Below, piece after piece: positions 33,877-42,414 of a stretch of DNA of 63,117 nt. The position numbers were made by a program, and so were the translations under genes. Origin of the DNA: Candidatus Butyricicoccus avistercoris (GTDB lineage Bacteria > Bacillota > Clostridia > Oscillospirales > Butyricicoccaceae); contig DXIE01000021.1 in NCBI GenBank assembly GCA_019113005.1, positions 1-63,117 of the forward strand, given 5' to 3'. How positions within the stretch are numbered: position 1 is the first letter of the stretch; the number at the start of each line of letters is the position of its first letter. A model generated the notes under the pieces. The model saw only the letters and a list, made by a program, of their open reading frames with translations. It made no database searches and was not told where the DNA came from.

Positions 33877-36837
33877 ATGAATTTCTCGAAAGTAAAACAA
33901 ATTGTAGGTTCTGCTTTAGTATGTACAATGCTATTGAGTCAAAGTGCTTTTGCACTTACGGGTTGGACAGAATATTCATATCCAATCGGGGTTGGCACCA
34001 CATACACAAGACAAGAAGGTTATAATGAAAGCGGAGTACAAAAAGCTTCTATTATCACATATACACCTAATTCATCTGTAACGCCAATAGGTGTTAAATC
34101 TGGTGATGAGTTTTATGGAAATAGAAAATCTATTTCACAAATATCATCATCTCTGGAAAGCCAAGGCTTAGATGTAATAGGCGGAATAAATGCAGACTTT
34201 TTCTCTTTTTCTGATGGTGTACCTACTGGTCTTTTTGTAGATAATGGAAGACTTATAGCTGCTACGGATTGGGAATCTGCAATAGGTTTTATGGCTGATG
34301 GTTCAGCTATAATAGGTGACCCTATAAGCAGTATAATTGTATCTGGTGATAGTGGTAAAATCACAGTTTTTGATTACAATAAAACCAGAACAACAAGAGG
34401 TTTATATTTATTAGATAAATATTATTCAAACGAAACTCATTTTGGTTCAGCTGGACAGAGCATTATTATGGAGTACGATGACCCATCTACTCTTAAAATA
34501 GGTCAGCCTATAACTTTAACAGTAGTTGATAAAATTTCAGGAAGTGAGTCCTTCCCTATTAAAGATAATCAAATGATACTTACAAGACGTGATGATAACA
34601 CAACTATGCCTTGGATTGATTATCAAATAGGCGAGAAAATAACTATAACTTTTAATACTAATAACCCTAAATGGGGCGAAGTTATGTATGCGGTAGGCGG
34701 TAAAAAACTTATCACAGATGGAGTTGTTACCACTTCTGGTATTGACTCTGCAACTTCTTTAGCTGCAAGGTCGGCTGCTGGTGTTAAATCAGATGGAACG
34801 GTTGTACTTTATGAAGTTGATGGTGCTCAGTCTAGTTATAGCAAAGGCTTAACTGCAAAACAACTTGCTTCAGAGCTTAAACAGCTTGGCTGTGTTTCAG
34901 CTGTATGCCTTGATGGTGGCGGCTCGTCTGCAATGACTATTAAAAATCCTAAAAATGACAAGTCAACTACTATAACAAGTCCGTCTGATGGCAGTGAAAG
35001 AAAGTGTTCGACATATATCTTTCTTATAAATAATGCAGTATCAGACGGTATAGCTAAGAATATACATTTAGAGCCTGAAACACATTATGTGCTTTTAGGT
35101 GGTAAAGTACCATTTACTACAACTGTTTTAGACAGTGCTTTTAAAAAGACATCAACTGATGAACAAATAACATACACAGCTAGTGCAGGTTGGGTTGCTG
35201 ATGGAGTATATCATGCACCTGTGCAGTCAGGTACAGTAACTATTACAGCATCAACTCCAAGTGGAGCTAGTGGCAGTATGCAAATATATGTGACTGACGA
35301 ACCAACTTCTATGTCGCTTTATAAAGACGGTAAAGCAGTATCATCTGTGTCCACAAAGGTTGGTGAACCTATACAAATAGATGCAGTAACATATAGAAAT
35401 GCAATAAAAGTAGCAACTTCAAATGACCAAATAACTTGGAGTGTAAGCAACAATCTAGGTACAATATCAAATGGTTTGTTTACACCTACTCATGCAGGTA
35501 CAGGAACAATCACTGCATCACGCTATGGAGTTACAAAAACTATTTCTGTATCAGTTGGTATGGGTGAAGCTCAAAAGCTACAAGTTATAGCCGATTTTGA
35601 AAATGAAGCTCAGCCATTTACATCAAATAATGCTAATCTATCTGTTACAGATGATAATGTAATAAGAGGATATAATGCACTTAATGTAAAATATAATCAG
35701 ATGGGTGCAGATTTAACTATTTCTCCAGTAGCTATAAACGGTGAAAAGGTTATTACATTATGGGCAATGCTTGAAAATAATCAAGGTGATATGCAAGCAG
35801 TATTTACTGATGCAAATGGTGAACAAATCTTAGCACCTTTTAACAGGTCGGCTCAGTCTTATTATCGTCAGCTTACAGCTGATGTTCCACAAAATGCAGT
35901 TTATTTCACAGGTTTTAAATTGATGAATGCACCTGAAAACGGCACATTATATCTTGACCATATACTGCTAAGTGAGGTGGCTGTAACAAATACAGATGCA
36001 CCTAAAATTTCAGTAACTGAAAGCAATATAAATATTTCTGCTGGTCAGTCTGCATATATAGCGGCTCAAATTTCACAAAATGGTCAGTCATCCCCTGTTC
36101 GAAAGGATAATATAAAGATTTATGTTGATGGTGTATCAATGCACCCTAATTACAGCGAATCTACGGCAATGTTATACATTTCAACAGATAAATTAAATGC
36201 TGGCACTCATGTAATTATACTTGAAGTAGCAGATGATGCGGGGAACTTATCACGAAAAGTTTGGACAGTAAATGCTGGCACACGCACAGACAGCAAATTT
36301 ACAGATATCTCAAAGTCATGGGCAGCGGGATATATAAATTTACTTTCTGATAGAGGAATTATGAATGGCTCTCAAGCAGCTAATGGAACATGGAAGTTTA
36401 ATCCTAATAATAATTTAACTCGTGCTGAATTTGCAGTTTTAATGTCAAATGTGCTTGAGTCAGATGTATCATCAACTAATCTTCCATTTGATGATGCTGA
36501 AAAAATACCATCATGGGCTAAAGGTTCAGTAGCTGCTGTATATAATGCAGGTATTATGACAGGTCAATCAGCTTCTGGTGGTAAGGTATATTTTAATCCA
36601 AATGCCTCTATTACTCGTGTGGAGGTTATGGCGGTTATAGCTCGCTCATTACCTCAAGGTTATGTCACTAAAAATATATCATTTACAGATGCAAAAGATA
36701 TACCATCATGGGCTAAAGACGAAGTAAATTATGTTACATCTGCTGAGATAATCAGTGGTAATGCTGATGGTTCGTTAAAGCCTAATGCAAATATAACAAG
36801 AGCAGAAATATCTTCTGTAATTTGTAAATTTAAATAA
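33877..36837 (+). CDS. SLH-anchored phosphodiester glycosidase (NAGPA/DUF2233) protein
   Basis: 986 residues: signal peptide (1-27), NAGPA domain (about 60-390) with GGINADFFSFSDGVPTGLFV and AVCLDGGGSSAMT, Big2-like domains (about 400-560), a carbohydrate-binding-like beta domain (about 565-710), and three SLH repeats (about 803-986, e.g. FNPNNNLTRAEFAVLMS, FNPNASITRVEVMAVIA, LKPNANITRAEISSVI). The NAGPA family cleaves GlcNAc-phosphodiester bonds or related teichoic-acid-like linkages. SLH repeats bind pyruvylated wall polymer. It lies 14 bases after aroEK with AAGAAAGG as ribosome site and no terminator between. Confidence 0.9.
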   Translation: MNFSKVKQIVGSALVCTMLLSQSAFALTGWTEYSYPIGVGTTYTRQEGYNESGVQKASIITYTPNSSVTPIGVKSGDEFYGNRKSISQISSSLESQGLDVIGGINADFFSFSDGVPTGLFVDNGRLIAATDWESAIGFMADGSAIIGDPISSIIVSGDSGKITVFDYNKTRTTRGLYLLDKYYSNETHFGSAGQSIIMEYDDPSTLKIGQPITLTVVDKISGSESFPIKDNQMILTRRDDNTTMPWIDYQIGEKITITFNTNNPKWGEVMYAVGGKKLITDGVVTTSGIDSATSLAARSAAGVKSDGTVVLYEVDGAQSSYSKGLTAKQLASELKQLGCVSAVCLDGGGSSAMTIKNPKNDKSTTITSPSDGSERKCSTYIFLINNAVSDGIAKNIHLEPETHYVLLGGKVPFTTTVLDSAFKKTSTDEQITYTASAGWVADGVYHAPVQSGTVTITASTPSGASGSMQIYVTDEPTSMSLYKDGKAVSSVSTKVGEPIQIDAVTYRNAIKVATSNDQITWSVSNNLGTISNGLFTPTHAGTGTITASRYGVTKTISVSVGMGEAQKLQVIADFENEAQPFTSNNANLSVTDDNVIRGYNALNVKYNQMGADLTISPVAINGEKVITLWAMLENNQGDMQAVFTDANGEQILAPFNRSAQSYYRQLTADVPQNAVYFTGFKLMNAPENGTLYLDHILLSEVAVTNTDAPKISVTESNINISAGQSAYIAAQISQNGQSSPVRKDNIKIYVDGVSMHPNYSESTAMLYISTDKLNAGTHVIILEVADDAGNLSRKVWTVNAGTRTDSKFTDISKSWAAGYINLLSDRGIMNGSQAANGTWKFNPNNNLTRAEFAVLMSNVLESDVSSTNLPFDDAEKIPSWAKGSVAAVYNAGIMTGQSASGGKVYFNPNASITRVEVMAVIARSLPQGYVTKNISFTDAKDIPSWAKDEVNYVTSAEIISGNADGSLKPNANITRAEISSVICKFK

Positions 36838-36840
36838 AAG

Positions 36841-36878
36841 AAATACTCCTGTTTTTAATAAAAGCAGGAGTATTTTTT
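36841..36878 (+). terminator. Terminator after SLH/NAGPA gene
   Basis: AAATACTCCTG (36841-36851) and CAGGAGTATTT (36865-36875), then T-run. This would be the end of the aro transcript if the surface gene is part of it. Confidence 0.9.
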
Positions 36879-36955
36879 ATAAATATTGACTTTTAAAACA
36901 AAAATATGTTATTCTTCTTATAGAAATACTGATTTTAAGAATGGAGTAATATGGT

Positions 36956-37717
36956 TTGACTTCAACAGAACTTATAGAGGTTTCAATGGATATAGGTCAA
37001 AGGCTTTTGCAATGTGGAGCTGAAACATATAGAGTAGAAGATGCAATTTTCCGTATATGTAAATCATATGATGCAACAGAAATAAACGTATATGCAGTAC
37101 CTACTACTATAATTACATCACTCACAAGAAATAATGAAGCACCTATAACACGAGTAGCACGAATACACAAAAGAAGCACAAATTTAGGTTTATTAGACCA
37201 ATTAAACACACTATGTCGTGATGTTTGCAGAGAAAAACTCGACTATCATTCTATAAAAGAACGACTTAATTTAATAGATATGCATAATGTTTATCCTAAA
37301 TATATGATATGTTTGGCAACTGGTGGAGGAGCTGCATTTTTTACATTTTTATTTGGTGGAGGCATTATAGAAGCCATATGCTCTTTGATTACTTGTGTTA
37401 TTTTATGGTACATGATAGAATGTATGAAACATATAAGAACAAATACGCTTTTTATAAATATTGTAGGTGGTTTTTGGATTGCAGCCACTGCCCTTTTATG
37501 CTATAAATTAGGCATAATAAAAGATTATGAAAATATGGTTATCGGCTCTATAATGATACTTGTACCTGGACTGGCACTTACAAATGCAATTAGAGATTTA
37601 ATAGCTGGAGATATTGTAGCAGGAATAACAAAATTTACAGAAGCACTTCTTGTTGCAGCGGGCATAGCGGTTGGAGCAGCTGTACCATTCAGTTTTGCAG
37701 GTTTGCTCGGAGGATAA
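36956..37717 (+). CDS. Threonine/serine exporter ThrE, N-terminal component (DUF1212)
   Basis: 253 residues. The cytoplasmic hydrolase-like part MDIGQRLLQCGAETYRVEDA and VYAVPTTIITS (1-120) is typical of ThrE/DUF1212; about five membrane segments follow (ICLATGGGAAFFTFLFGGG, MVIGSIMILVPGLALTNAIRD, LLVAAGIAVGAAVPFSF). TTG at 36956 is the only upstream start in frame; GGAG is 9 bases before it. In Corynebacterium ThrE is one chain; here the second half is the next gene. Confidence 0.88.
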   Translation: MTSTELIEVSMDIGQRLLQCGAETYRVEDAIFRICKSYDATEINVYAVPTTIITSLTRNNEAPITRVARIHKRSTNLGLLDQLNTLCRDVCREKLDYHSIKERLNLIDMHNVYPKYMICLATGGGAAFFTFLFGGGIIEAICSLITCVILWYMIECMKHIRTNTLFINIVGGFWIAATALLCYKLGIIKDYENMVIGSIMILVPGLALTNAIRDLIAGDIVAGITKFTEALLVAAGIAVGAAVPFSFAGLLGG

Positions 37718-37724
37718 AATATAA

Positions 37725-38168
37725 ATGAATGAAATTATTTATCAGAGCTTAATGAGTTTTTTTGCATGTGTATGCTTTTCGGTTGTATTTCAAGTTAAAG
37801 GAAAACATATATTTTTTGCAGGGTTTGGAGGACTTATTAGCTGGCTTATTTATCTTTTAGCAGCAACACCATTTCCAGATAGTGACATACCAAGATATTT
37901 TATTGCAACGGTTATTATAACTATATATTCAGAAATTTGTGCAAGAGTTTTAAGAAGTCCAGTTACCGTATTTTTAGCTATATCACTTTTACCTCTTGTT
38001 CCTGGAAATGGTATATATCAAACTATGGTTTATTGTATTAAAGGTGACTCGGTTATGGCGTTAAGACAATGTATTTTTACAGTTGGAATAGCGGGAGCAC
38101 TCGCAATAGGCATAGTGGTTGTATCTTCTATTGTACAGCTTATTTTAAGATATAATCATATGAAGTAA
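37725..38168 (+). CDS. Threonine/serine exporter, C-terminal component (DUF3815)
   Basis: 147 residues with four membrane segments; GFGGLISWLIYLL, ARVLRSPVTVFLAISLLPLVPGNGIY and the end GIVVVSSIVQLILR match the DUF3815 half of ThrE. It lies 7 bases after the first component, so the two form a split exporter. Confidence 0.88.
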   Translation: MNEIIYQSLMSFFACVCFSVVFQVKGKHIFFAGFGGLISWLIYLLAATPFPDSDIPRYFIATVIITIYSEICARVLRSPVTVFLAISLLPLVPGNGIYQTMVYCIKGDSVMALRQCIFTVGIAGALAIGIVVVSSIVQLILRYNHMK

Positions 38169-38189
38169 ACAGATATAATGTTAATAAAA

Positions 38190-38227
38190 ACAGCTCTCAT
38201 AAAAAACATGAGAGCTGTAATTTTTTT
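38190..38227. terminator. Bidirectional terminator between thrE genes and HPr-like gene
   Basis: ACAGCTCTCAT (38190-38200) and ATGAGAGCTGT (38208-38218), perfect 11-bp stem, with T-run on plus and A-rich (T-run on minus) on the other side. Confidence 0.9.
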
Positions 38228-38462
38228 AGTCTTCAATTTCAAGATACTCGCTAAGGTCTTTAAGAAGAGCAGATGCATCAACATCATCTTCAACTACTAA
38301 CTGAAGTGGCTCATTTAAAGAAAGTAAGAACATACCAAGAAGGCTCTTAGCGTCTACCATACCGCTCTTACCATGAATCCAGATATCGAAACCGTAACGA
38401 GTTACAATCTGGTTAATCTTCTGAATATCTTCTGTGTTTTTTACTTTAATTGCTCTGGTCAT
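38226..38462 (-). CDS. HPr-like protein lacking the active-site histidine
   Basis: 78 residues from ATG 38462 (MTRAIKVKNTED), with GGGAGG about 10 bases upstream; the frame opens 8 codons earlier. Fold and length match HPr: GKSGMVDAKSLLGM aligns with the Ser46 helix of HPr (SASAKSLFKL), and the Ser in AKSLLG is kept. The loop that carries His15 (GLHxRPA) has no His at the expected place: residues 8-22 read KNTEDIQKINQIVTR. It therefore cannot be phosphorylated by EI at His. Similar to Crh-like or HPr-like proteins of Clostridia; function unknown. Confidence 0.8.
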   Translation of the reverse strand: MTRAIKVKNTEDIQKINQIVTRYGFDIWIHGKSGMVDAKSLLGMFLLSLNEPLQLVVEDDVDASALLKDLSEYLEIED

Positions 38463-38813
38463 TTTAGAAATACCTCCCAAAATCAAATGTTTGTTTGATT
38501 CCTGTGGTGAGTCGTTTTAATAATGTCAATAGTTAGGCAGCACCAGAGGATTCATTTTACGCAACTATTATAGCATATATAATACACAAAAGGAAATAGT
38601 TTTTAGATTTTTTTCTAAAATTAACAATTAGTTTTAAATTATAGAACATAAAACAGTCATTTTGTTTTTTTGTATAAAGGGTTTATTATAAATGCATGAA
38701 AGAAAATATTTTAATTTAATTAAATCTATTGACCAAAACGCTTTTAACTGCTAAAATGTAAAACTATAGAGTGATAAAAACTCTTGTTTAACTTTAGTAA
38801 AAGGGTGATTTAT
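38463..38813. other. Divergent intergenic region
   Basis: About 350 bases between the HPr-like gene (minus) and the ABC transporter (plus). It contains the promoter at 38729-38757; no riboswitch or small gene could be recognised in the remaining AT-rich sequence. Confidence 0.5.
38729..38757 (+). promoter_or_regulatory. Promoter of ABC transporter operon
   Basis: TTGACC (38729-38734) and TAAAAT (38752-38757) with 17-base spacing, 56 bases before the ATG. Confidence 0.7.
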
Positions 38814-39788
38814 ATGAAAATGACAAAAAAATTGTTCGCTGCTCTACTTGCTGGAACAATGGCAGTTTCAATTACGGCTTGTAGTAGTGCTGGTGGTAGT
38901 GGTGCTGATGATGTTTATAATATTGGTATATGTCAGTTGACTCAACATCAGGCACTTGATGCAGCAACCGAAGGTTTTCAAGATTACTTAACCGAAAAGC
39001 TTGGAGAAGATAAAGTAAAATTTGATTATCAAAATGCATCTGGTGATTCTAATACTTGTACAACTATTGTTAATAGCTTTGTTTCAAATGGTGTGGATTT
39101 AATTATGGCTAATGCTACTGCATCTATCCAAGCAGCACAAGCAGGTACACTAGATATTCCTATCTTAGGTACATCTATAACCGACTATGCAACTGCTCTT
39201 GATATTGATGACTGGAATGGTGTAACAGGTGCTAATATATCTGGTACAACCGACCTTGCTCCACTTGATGGTCAGGCTGAGATGCTCAACGAGCTATTTC
39301 CAGATGCTAAAAAAATCGGTTTAGTTTACTGCTCTGCTGAACCTAACTCATCTTATCAGATTAGTGTTATTAAACCTCTGCTTGAAAAAATGGGCTATGA
39401 GTGTACAGAATTTTCTTTCACAGATACAAATGATGTTTCTGCTGTTGTAACAAGTGCAGTTGCTGCAAGTGATGTACTTTATACCCCTACTGATAACACT
39501 GCGGCATCTTGTGCTGAAACCATTGGTAATATTGTTATTCCCGCAAAAATGCCTGTTATAGCAGGTGAGGAAAATTCTTGTAAGGGCTATGGTGTAGCTA
39601 CTCTTTCTGTTGATTACTATGAGCTTGGTCAAATCACTGGTGAAATGGCTTATGATGTATTAGTAAACGGCAAAGATATTTCTACAATGGAAGTTAAATC
39701 TGCTCCAAGCTTTACTAAGAAATATAATGCAGATATTTGTGAGCAGCTTGGAATAACAGTTCCAGATGATTATGAAGCAATAGCATAA
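38814..39788 (+). CDS. ABC transporter substrate-binding lipoprotein (ABC_sub_bind, TrpX-like)
   Basis: 324 residues from ATG 38814 (AGGGTGA upstream). Lipoprotein signal with lipobox ITAC, then a type 1 periplasmic-binding fold: NIGICQLTQHQALDAATEGF, DLIMANATASIQAAQ, KIGLVYCSAEPNSSYQI, PVIAGEENSCKGYGVATLSVDYYELG. Family PF04392 members with this permease/ATPase set include TrpXYZ for tryptophan in streptococci; the ligand here is not certain. Confidence 0.88.
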   Translation: MKMTKKLFAALLAGTMAVSITACSSAGGSGADDVYNIGICQLTQHQALDAATEGFQDYLTEKLGEDKVKFDYQNASGDSNTCTTIVNSFVSNGVDLIMANATASIQAAQAGTLDIPILGTSITDYATALDIDDWNGVTGANISGTTDLAPLDGQAEMLNELFPDAKKIGLVYCSAEPNSSYQISVIKPLLEKMGYECTEFSFTDTNDVSAVVTSAVAASDVLYTPTDNTAASCAETIGNIVIPAKMPVIAGEENSCKGYGVATLSVDYYELGQITGEMAYDVLVNGKDISTMEVKSAPSFTKKYNADICEQLGITVPDDYEAIA

Positions 39789-39862
39789 ATAAATTTTTGA
39801 AATTAAGGCTTGATAGGGTGCAGTGATTTTACTGTATCCTATCCCCTGTTTTGGAGGAAAAA

Positions 39863-40780
39863 ATGAATATTACAGCTCTTATCAATTCCCTGCCTGGTGC
39901 AGTGGCACAGGGATTAATTTGGGGACTGATGGCAATTGGTGTATATATTACATACAAGGTGCTTGACCTTCCCGACCTTACAGTTGACGGTACAATGTGT
40001 ACTGGTGGTGCAGTTTGTATTGTTATGATGACAAATGGTTATAATATATGGATTGCTCTTTTGTGTGCGTTTATCGCTGGTATGATAGCTGGACTTGCTA
40101 CGGGTATATTCCATACATTTATGGGTATTCCAGCAATATTATCAGGTATCTTGACTCAGCTTGCATTATATTCTATAAATCTTAGAGCTTTGGGTGGTAA
40201 AGCAAATCAGGCAATAAGTGCTAATAAATATGACTTGCTTGTATCTCTTAGAAATGTGCGTAAAATGACAATAGAAAACCCTATTTTTGTAGGAGTTATA
40301 TTTACAGTTGTTTTAATTGCATTATTATATTGGTTCTTTGGTACAGAACTTGGTTGCTCACTCCGTGCAACTGGTTGTAATGCTGACATGGCTCGTGCAC
40401 AAGGCATAAACACAAACTTTGTAAAAGTGCTAGGTTTAATGATATCTAATGGTGTTGTAGCATTAGCTTCTGCACTTCTTGCTCAATATCAAGGCTTTGC
40501 CGATGTAAATATGGGTCGTGGTGCTATTGTTATCGGTCTTGCTGCTGTTATCATTGGTGAAGTGCTATTTTTTAAGATTTTCAGAAACTTTGCACTTAAA
40601 CTTTTAAGTGTTTCAATCGGTGCTATTATTTATTACTTAGTTATTCAGGTTGTGCTTCAAACTCAACTTATCAAGACAGATGATTTAAAACTTTTAACTG
40701 CACTTGTTGTTGCTATATTCCTTGCTGTTCCATTTTGGAAAGCTAAGTATTTCTCTAAAAATACAAGAAAGGAGGGTTAA
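39863..40780 (+). CDS. ABC transporter permease (BPD_transp_2)
   Basis: 305 residues starting at ATG 39863, with GGAGG 6 bases upstream (TTG at 39851 is in frame but has no site). About eight to nine membrane segments; LPDLTVDGTMCTGGAV, TGIFHTFMGIPAILSGILTQ and LRATGCNADMARAQGIN are typical of the livH/ribose-type permease subfamily that partners ABC_sub_bind proteins. Confidence 0.9.
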   Translation: MNITALINSLPGAVAQGLIWGLMAIGVYITYKVLDLPDLTVDGTMCTGGAVCIVMMTNGYNIWIALLCAFIAGMIAGLATGIFHTFMGIPAILSGILTQLALYSINLRALGGKANQAISANKYDLLVSLRNVRKMTIENPIFVGVIFTVVLIALLYWFFGTELGCSLRATGCNADMARAQGINTNFVKVLGLMISNGVVALASALLAQYQGFADVNMGRGAIVIGLAAVIIGEVLFFKIFRNFALKLLSVSIGAIIYYLVIQVVLQTQLIKTDDLKLLTALVVAIFLAVPFWKAKYFSKNTRKEG

Positions 40781-40783
40781 TAA

Positions 40784-41563
40784 ATGCTAGAGATTAAAAA
40801 CGTATATAAAACATTTAATGCAAATACGGTAAACGAAAAACGTGCTATAAACGGTCTTAATTTAACACTTAATAACGGCGATTTCGTAACCGTAATAGGC
40901 GGTAATGGAGCGGGTAAATCAACTACACTTAATCTTATAGCGGGTGTATTCCCTCCTGATGAAGGTACAATTCATCTTGATGCATATAATTTAACTAATT
41001 TACCAGAGCATAAAAGAGCTAGATTTTTGGGTAGAGTATTCCAAGACCCTATGCGTGGTACAGCAGCTAATATGGGTATTGAGGAAAATTTAGCACTTGC
41101 ATATAGACGTGGTGAACGTCGAGGTTTAAAAACTGGTATATCAAACGAAGAAAGAAAACTGTATCGTGAACGCCTTGCAATGCTTGATTTAGGTCTTGAA
41201 GATAGAATGACTAGCAAAGTTGGTCTTTTATCTGGTGGTCAGCGTCAAGCCCTTACCTTACTTATGGCAACACTTAAAAAACCTAACTTACTTTTACTTG
41301 ATGAGCATACAGCAGCACTTGACCCTAAAACTGCGGATAAGGTTTTAAGGATAACCAAGTATATAGTTGAAAGAGATAATCTCACAACTCTTATGGTAAC
41401 TCATAATATGCGACATGCCATTGAGTATGGTAACAGACTTATTATGATGCATAATGGTAAGGTTGTTGTTGATATAAGCGGTGAGGAAAAGAAAAATCTC
41501 AAAGTACAGGATTTACTTGAGAAGTTCAATATTGATAATGACCGTATGCTTTTAAGTGAATAA
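40784..41563 (+). CDS. ABC transporter ATP-binding protein
   Basis: 259 residues: Walker A GGNGAGKST, Q-loop VFQDP, signature LLSGGQRQAL, Walker B LLLLDEHTAALDP and switch His in VTHNM. Starts 3 bases after the permease stop. Last gene of the transporter. Confidence 0.95.
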   Translation: MLEIKNVYKTFNANTVNEKRAINGLNLTLNNGDFVTVIGGNGAGKSTTLNLIAGVFPPDEGTIHLDAYNLTNLPEHKRARFLGRVFQDPMRGTAANMGIEENLALAYRRGERRGLKTGISNEERKLYRERLAMLDLGLEDRMTSKVGLLSGGQRQALTLLMATLKKPNLLLLDEHTAALDPKTADKVLRITKYIVERDNLTTLMVTHNMRHAIEYGNRLIMMHNGKVVVDISGEEKKNLKVQDLLEKFNIDNDRMLLSE

Positions 41564-41569
41564 GATTTT

Positions 41570-41603
41570 AAGCGTCTATGTTTTTTAGCATAGACGCTTT
41601 TTT
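41570..41603 (+). terminator. Terminator of ABC transporter operon
   Basis: AAGCGTCTATG (41570-41580) and CATAGACGCTT (41589-41599), 11-bp perfect stem followed by T-run. Confidence 0.9.
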
Positions 41604-41672
41604 ATAGGATTTTATTATTTATATGTTTGTAAATAGCGTGTTAAGTTTTTTAAACTTTTGTCATGATAAACA

Positions 41673-41701
41673 TTGTCAAACATAGTCGAAAGTGCTATAA
41701 T
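41673..41701 (+). promoter_or_regulatory. Promoter of xpt
   Basis: TTGTCA (41673-41678) and TATAAT (41696-41701), 17-base spacer. The leader is only about 40 nt, too short for a purine riboswitch. Confidence 0.8.
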
Positions 41702-41748
41702 AAATGAAATATTTATAATTTGAATGAATGCAGGGGGCAAAAGCATAT

Positions 41749-42321
41749 ATGAAGCTTTTAAAAGATGCTATCCTAGAACGTGGTCGTGTTAAAGACGGCG
41801 ACGTATTAAAAGTAGATGCGTTTTTAAATCATCAGATGGACGTTGAACTCATAAATGAGATAGGCAGAGAGTTCCATCGTTTGTACAAAGGTCAAGGTGT
41901 AAATAAAATTTTAACAATTGAGGCCTCCGGTATAGGTATTGCTTGTATTGCAGCACAGCATTTCGGTGTTCCAGTTGTATTTGTTAAGAAAACTCAGTCA
42001 AGAAATATCGATGGTGAAGTTTACACAAGTAAAGTAACTTCTTTTACTCATCAAAGAGAATATGATGTTATTGTGTCAAAAAATTTCCTTAATGAAAACG
42101 ATAGAGTTTTACTTATTGATGACTTTTTAGCTAAGGGCAGTGCGTTATTAGGTCTTATTGAGCTAGTTCGTCAGTCAGGTGCTACCATTGTTGGTGCTGG
42201 TATTTGTATCGAAAAAGGTTTTGATACAGGCGGAAAACTGGTTCGCAGTGAAGGTGTTCATGTAGAATCACTTGCTATTATCAAGGAATTTAAAGACGGA
42301 AAAATTGTATTTGAGGACTAA
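41749..42321 (+). CDS. xpt: Xanthine phosphoribosyltransferase
   Basis: 190 residues from ATG 41749 (AGGGGGC upstream), matching Xpt length. MKLLKDAILERG, HQMDVELINEIGREF, TIEASGIGIAC, VFVKKTQSRN and the PRPP loop VLLIDDFLAKGSA are characteristic. It salvages xanthine to XMP. Monocistronic between its own promoter and aspS. Unlike Bacillus, no purine riboswitch precedes it. Confidence 0.95.
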   Translation: MKLLKDAILERGRVKDGDVLKVDAFLNHQMDVELINEIGREFHRLYKGQGVNKILTIEASGIGIACIAAQHFGVPVVFVKKTQSRNIDGEVYTSKVTSFTHQREYDVIVSKNFLNENDRVLLIDDFLAKGSALLGLIELVRQSGATIVGAGICIEKGFDTGGKLVRSEGVHVESLAIIKEFKDGKIVFED

Positions 42322-42414
42322 TTTTTGCTGTTTTCCCTTGATTGTTTCTTTGAAAATGGATATAATGAAAATCATGGAAAATAAAAAATTAAGATAGAGA
42401 GGCGTTTGTGTTTC

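Noticed and set aside
41602-41748. Purine riboswitch before xpt
   Set aside because: After the promoter only about 40 nt remain before the ATG, too short for the aptamer, and no conserved loops are seen.
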